Shown: positions 60,211 through 64,000 of the stretch, one piece after another
How the letters are laid out: each line of letters opens with the position of its first letter
Numbering within the stretch: the stretch's first letter is position 1
NCBI RefSeq assembly: GCF_030124175.1
Contig: NZ_JASKMT010000023.1
Coordinates: 25,401 to 89,400 of the forward strand
DNA from: Streptomyces sp. 549
GTDB lineage: Bacteria; Actinomycetota; Actinomycetes; Streptomycetales; Streptomycetaceae
DNA length: 64,000 nt
Direction of reading: 5' to 3'
Translations under genes and position numbers: made by a program
The notes under the pieces: generated by a model
The model's database searches: none
What the model saw: only the letters and a program-made list of their open reading frames with translations
Told to the model about the DNA's origin: nothing

Positions 60211-61754
60211 GCGGCAGCCTCTCCTTCGGTTGCGGCCCCGGCCCGCGCGGCCGGGGCGGTGGCTCGGGCTTCGGGTGCGCGCAGCACCCGGTACTCCTCC
60301 AGCCGGATGCTGCGGGTCGCCCTGCGGAACTCCGCGGTGGTGCCCGGCCAGACGGTGGTGTTGCGCCCGTTGGCGTCCAGGTACCAGCTGTCGCAGCCGC
60401 CGGTGTTCCACACGGTGCGCTTCATGCGCTCCTGGAGGTGGACGTTCCAGGTGCGGACCGCTTCGGGCCTGGCGTCCAGCGCGGCCCGGCCCCCGAGCAT
60501 GTCCAGCTGCCTGACGTAGTCGGTCAGGTAGGCGAGTTGGGCCTCGATCATCAGGATCATCGAGCTGTTGCCGAGTCCGGTGTTGGGCCCGATGACGGTG
60601 AGGAAGTTGGGGAAGCCGGCGGCGCTGGCGCCGCGCAGCGACTCCATGCCGTCCTTCCACGCCTCGGCCAGCGTCGTGCCGTCGGCGCCCTTCACCTTGC
60701 GGGCGATGGGCATGTCGGTGACGTGGAAGCCGGTGCCGAAGACGATGGCGTCGACCTCGGCGGTGGTGCCGTCGGCGGCCACCACGGTGCTGCCGCGGAC
60801 CTCGGCGAGCCGGGAGGCGACCAGGTCCACGTTGTCCTGGGCCAGCGCCGGATAGAAGCTGTTGGACAGCAGGATGCGCTTGCAGCCGATGCGGTAGTCG
60901 GGGGTGAGCTTGCGCCGGGTCTCGGAGTCCGTGATCGCCCGCCGCATGTGGCGGGCCGCGAGCCGCTGCACCAGGCCGAGCCGCTCGGGGTGCTTGGTGA
61001 AGGCGCTGACCTGGAGTTCCCGCACGGCCCACAGCACCTGCCGACGCAGCGCACCCGTCACCGGCAGCCTGGTGTGCAGCCACCGCTCGGGTCCGCTGAT
61101 CGGCCGGTCCACCCGCGGCATGACCCACGCGGGGGTGCGCTGGAACAGGGTGAGGCGGCCGACCTCCGGCTGGATCGCCGGCACGATCTGGATGGCGGAC
61201 GCGCCCGTCCCGACCATGGCCACGCGCTTGCCGCGCAGGTCGAAGTCGTGCTCCCAGCGGGCGGAGTGGAAGACCCGGCCGGGGAAGCCGTCGAGGCCGG
61301 GGATGTCGGGGATCTTGGCGTCGGAGAGCGGGCCGGTTGCGGAGACCACCACGTCGGCGGTGAGCGGGCCCTGGCTGGTGGTGATGTTCCACCGCAACTC
61401 GTCACCGTCCCAGGTGAGTTGCTGCACGTCGCAGTTGAGCCGCAGGTGCGGGCGCAGCCCGAAGGTGTCGGTGACCCGCTCCAGGTAGGCCCGGATGTGG
61501 GGCTGCCCGGAGAAGCTGCGCGGCCACTCGGGGTTGGGGGCGAACGAGAACGAGTAGAGGTGCGACGGCACGTCGCACGCGCACCCCGGGTACGTGTTGT
61601 CGTGCCAGGTGCCTCCCACCGCCTCCCTGCGCTCCAGGACCACGAAGTCCGTGACGCCGCTCCGGCGCAGTTGCACTGCCGCGCCCAGACCGCCGAATCC
61701 GGACCCGATCACCGCCACCCGCACGTGCTCCCGCGCACGCTCGTGCTCGGTCAT
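60207..61754 (-). CDS. Baeyer-Villiger-type flavin monooxygenase
   Basis: A 515-aa FAD/NADPH enzyme. FAD motif AVIGSGFGGLGAAVQL, then LERREAVGGTWHDNTYPGC. The type I BVMO fingerprint FPGRVFHSARW (FxGxxxHxxxW, about residues 157-167) is present, followed by the NADPH motif VAMVGTGASAIQIVP and DAIVFGTGFHVTDMP. It would insert oxygen next to a ketone to give an ester or lactone. A C-terminal Ala/Glu tail is added. ATG 61754 opens the three-gene operon, divergent from a MerR gene; a dyad at 61781-61798 lies just upstream. Confidence 0.95.
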   Translation of the reverse strand: MTEHERAREHVRVAVIGSGFGGLGAAVQLRRSGVTDFVVLERREAVGGTWHDNTYPGCACDVPSHLYSFSFAPNPEWPRSFSGQPHIRAYLERVTDTFGLRPHLRLNCDVQQLTWDGDELRWNITTSQGPLTADVVVSATGPLSDAKIPDIPGLDGFPGRVFHSARWEHDFDLRGKRVAMVGTGASAIQIVPAIQPEVGRLTLFQRTPAWVMPRVDRPISGPERWLHTRLPVTGALRRQVLWAVRELQVSAFTKHPERLGLVQRLAARHMRRAITDSETRRKLTPDYRIGCKRILLSNSFYPALAQDNVDLVASRLAEVRGSTVVAADGTTAEVDAIVFGTGFHVTDMPIARKVKGADGTTLAEAWKDGMESLRGASAAGFPNFLTVIGPNTGLGNSSMILMIEAQLAYLTDYVRQLDMLGGRAALDARPEAVRTWNVHLQERMKRTVWNTGGCDSWYLDANGRNTTVWPGTTAEFRRATRSIRLEEYRVLRAPEARATAPAARAGAATEGEAAA

Positions 61755-61780
61755 GCCGCCTCCCGAGGCCTACGAAACCA

Positions 61781-61798
61781 TGCCAGCAATCACTGGCA
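61781..61798. promoter_or_regulatory. Dyad operator candidate upstream of the monooxygenase operon
   Basis: TGCCAG-CAATCA-CTGGCA: 6-bp perfect arms with a 6-nt spacer, 27 bp upstream of the BVMO start and 110 bp upstream of the merR start. Confidence 0.55.
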
Positions 61799-61907
61799 CA
61801 TTTGCAGCGTAGGGCAGGCACGTACTCGTGGGTAGAGGGCGCGGGCGCAAAAGTTACCGGCGGTTGCACCCGGCGTGCCGGTGTGCGATCCGGCATAGGG
61901 TGGCGGA

Positions 61908-62864
<957 letters not shown>

Positions 62865-62940
62865 CGGCCCCGCCCTCCTGCCCGTCCCCCTCGGCACCCC
62901 CTCTCCCGTCCCTCCCGGACCCCAGCTCAGGAGCAGTCGC

Positions 62941-63942
62941 ATGGAACCCCTGCGCATCGGCGTGCTCGGCGCGTCCCGCATAGCCGCGAGCGCCCTCGTC
63001 GCACCGGCCCGCCTCATCGGGCACCGCCTCGTCGCGGTCGCCGCCCGCGACCGCAGCCGGGCGGAGGCCTTCGCCGCCCGGCACGGCGTGGAGCGGGCCC
63101 TCGGCTCCTACGCCGAACTGATCGCCGACCCGGAGGTGGAGGTCGTCTACAACCCGCTGGCGAACGGCCTGCACGGCCCGTGGAACCTGGCCGCGGTGCG
63201 GGCGGGCAAGCACGTCCTGACGGAGAAGCCGTTCGCCTCCAACGCCGAGGAGGCCGCCGAGGTGCGCGACGCCGCCGAGAAGGCCGGGGTCACGGTCCTG
63301 GAGGGCTTCCACTACCACTTCCACCCGGTCAACCAGCGGCTGCACGCCGTGCTCGCCTCCGGTGAGCTGGGCGAACTCCGCGAGGTGCGGGTCGCGTTGC
63401 GCATCCCCGCACCGGACGACAACGACCCGCGCTGGTCGCTGGAGCTGGCCGGCGGCGCGCTCATGGACCTGGGCTGCTACGGCCTGCACGTGGCCCGCCG
63501 GCTCGCCCCGTGGGGCGGCGGCGCCCCCCGCGTCGTGGCCGCACGCGCCGGCGAACGGGCCGGACGGCCGGGCGTCGACGAATGGCTCGACGCCGACCTG
63601 GTCTACCCCGGCGGCGCCACCGCGTCGGCCCGCTGCCACATGGCGGCCGACGCCGTCGAGTGGGAGCTGCACGTCACCGGGTCGCGTGGCGAGGCCACGG
63701 TCCACAACTTCATCCAGCCGGACCTGGACGACCGCCTGGAGGTCACCACCGAGGCCGGAACCCGCGTGGAGGAGACCGGCCGCCGCCCCACGTACGCGCA
63801 CCAGTTGGACGCCCTCGCCGCGCACCTGCGCGAAGGCGTCCCGCTGCCCCTCGACACCGACGACGCCGTGGACACCATGGCACTCATCGACGACTGCTAC
63901 CGCGCCGCCGGCCTGCCACCCCGCCCCCGCCTCACCACCTAA
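62941..63942 (+). CDS. Gfo/Idh/MocA-family oxidoreductase
   Basis: A 333-aa NAD(P)-dependent sugar/polyol dehydrogenase-like enzyme. N-terminal Rossmann motif RIGVLGASRIAASAL, then YNPLANGLHG and the catalytic EKP motif VLTEKPFASN. The C-terminal sheet contains GGALMDLGCYGLH, the family's typical GG-x-L-x-DxGxH pattern. The substrate is unknown. ATG 62941 follows AGGAGC. It starts 76 bp after merR and may be co-transcribed with it. Confidence 0.94.
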   Translation: MEPLRIGVLGASRIAASALVAPARLIGHRLVAVAARDRSRAEAFAARHGVERALGSYAELIADPEVEVVYNPLANGLHGPWNLAAVRAGKHVLTEKPFASNAEEAAEVRDAAEKAGVTVLEGFHYHFHPVNQRLHAVLASGELGELREVRVALRIPAPDDNDPRWSLELAGGALMDLGCYGLHVARRLAPWGGGAPRVVAARAGERAGRPGVDEWLDADLVYPGGATASARCHMAADAVEWELHVTGSRGEATVHNFIQPDLDDRLEVTTEAGTRVEETGRRPTYAHQLDALAAHLREGVPLPLDTDDAVDTMALIDDCYRAAGLPPRPRLTT

Positions 63943-64000
63943 TGGGAGCTACCGGGTGAGCCGCGCTGGCAGACTCGGTGCCTGGTAGCCGCCGGTGAGT

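Overview
The window is chromosomal DNA of a Streptomyces or very close relative. The evidence is the very high GC with almost all codons ending in G or C, frequent GTG starts, ATGA/GTGA stop-start overlaps, several apparently leaderless genes, two SsgA-like sporulation proteins, an Rpf resuscitation factor and a protein O-mannosyltransferase. No CRISPR array, insertion sequence, rRNA or prophage was seen.

Layout. 1-1.7 kb: end of a MacB/FtsX-type ABC exporter (permease cut by the window edge, plus ATPase). 2.3-4.4 kb: DUF485 protein and a sodium/solute symporter. 5.2-10.8 kb: an accessory-looking block holding a DHA2 MFS pump, a lipoprotein/ATPase/permease operon and a NarL-type response regulator, with noticeably lower GC around 9-10 kb. 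It ends next to a tRNA-Gln(UUG) gene at 11.1 kb. 11.3-12.6 kb: a HisKA_3 sensor kinase. 12.7-17.6 kb: a toxin-immunity-like cluster with a stand-alone YwqJ-type deaminase, a SUKH-3 protein, a SUKH-1 (SMI1/KNR4) protein and an 852-residue YrhB/SUKH-4 protein with a huge low-complexity linker. 17.9-28.0 kb: a housekeeping block: DivIVA-like coiled-coil protein, glmU, prs, rplY (L25/CTC), pth, TetR plus fatty-acid desaturase, and ppc. 28-33 kb: small membrane protein, trans-aconitate methyltransferase with divergent MarR, two LuxR-type response regulators (one degenerate), a GNAT and a frameshifted pseudogene. 33.3-48.8 kb: PQQ-propeller membrane protein, ABC-F ATPase, penicillin-binding protein, O-mannosyltransferase, rsmI, a small zinc-ribbon protein, tatD, and the overlapping rpf-rsmA-ispE series, then an arylamine N-acetyltransferase behind a SoxR/MerR-type promoter. 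48.8-58.3 kb: a serine hydrolase, a CbiMQO cobalt/nickel importer behind a Nur-like operator, tandem SsgA-like proteins, a tricorn protease and a small charged protein. 58.4-64 kb: a Baeyer-Villiger monooxygenase / hydrolase / SDR operon with a divergent MerR gene, and a Gfo/Idh/MocA oxidoreductase.

Themes. Cell-wall and growth-resumption functions cluster together (PBP, mannosyltransferase, Rpf, SsgA-like proteins, and glmU for UDP-GlcNAc supply). Translation and nucleotide supply sit beside them (prs, rplY, pth, rsmI, rsmA). The most interesting items are the deaminase/SUKH cluster, the SoxR-box-like promoter of the acetyltransferase, the Nur-like operator of the metal importer, the fused double-signal lipoprotein with an internal perfect hairpin, and a coiled-coil gene whose best ribosome-binding site points at an ATT codon.
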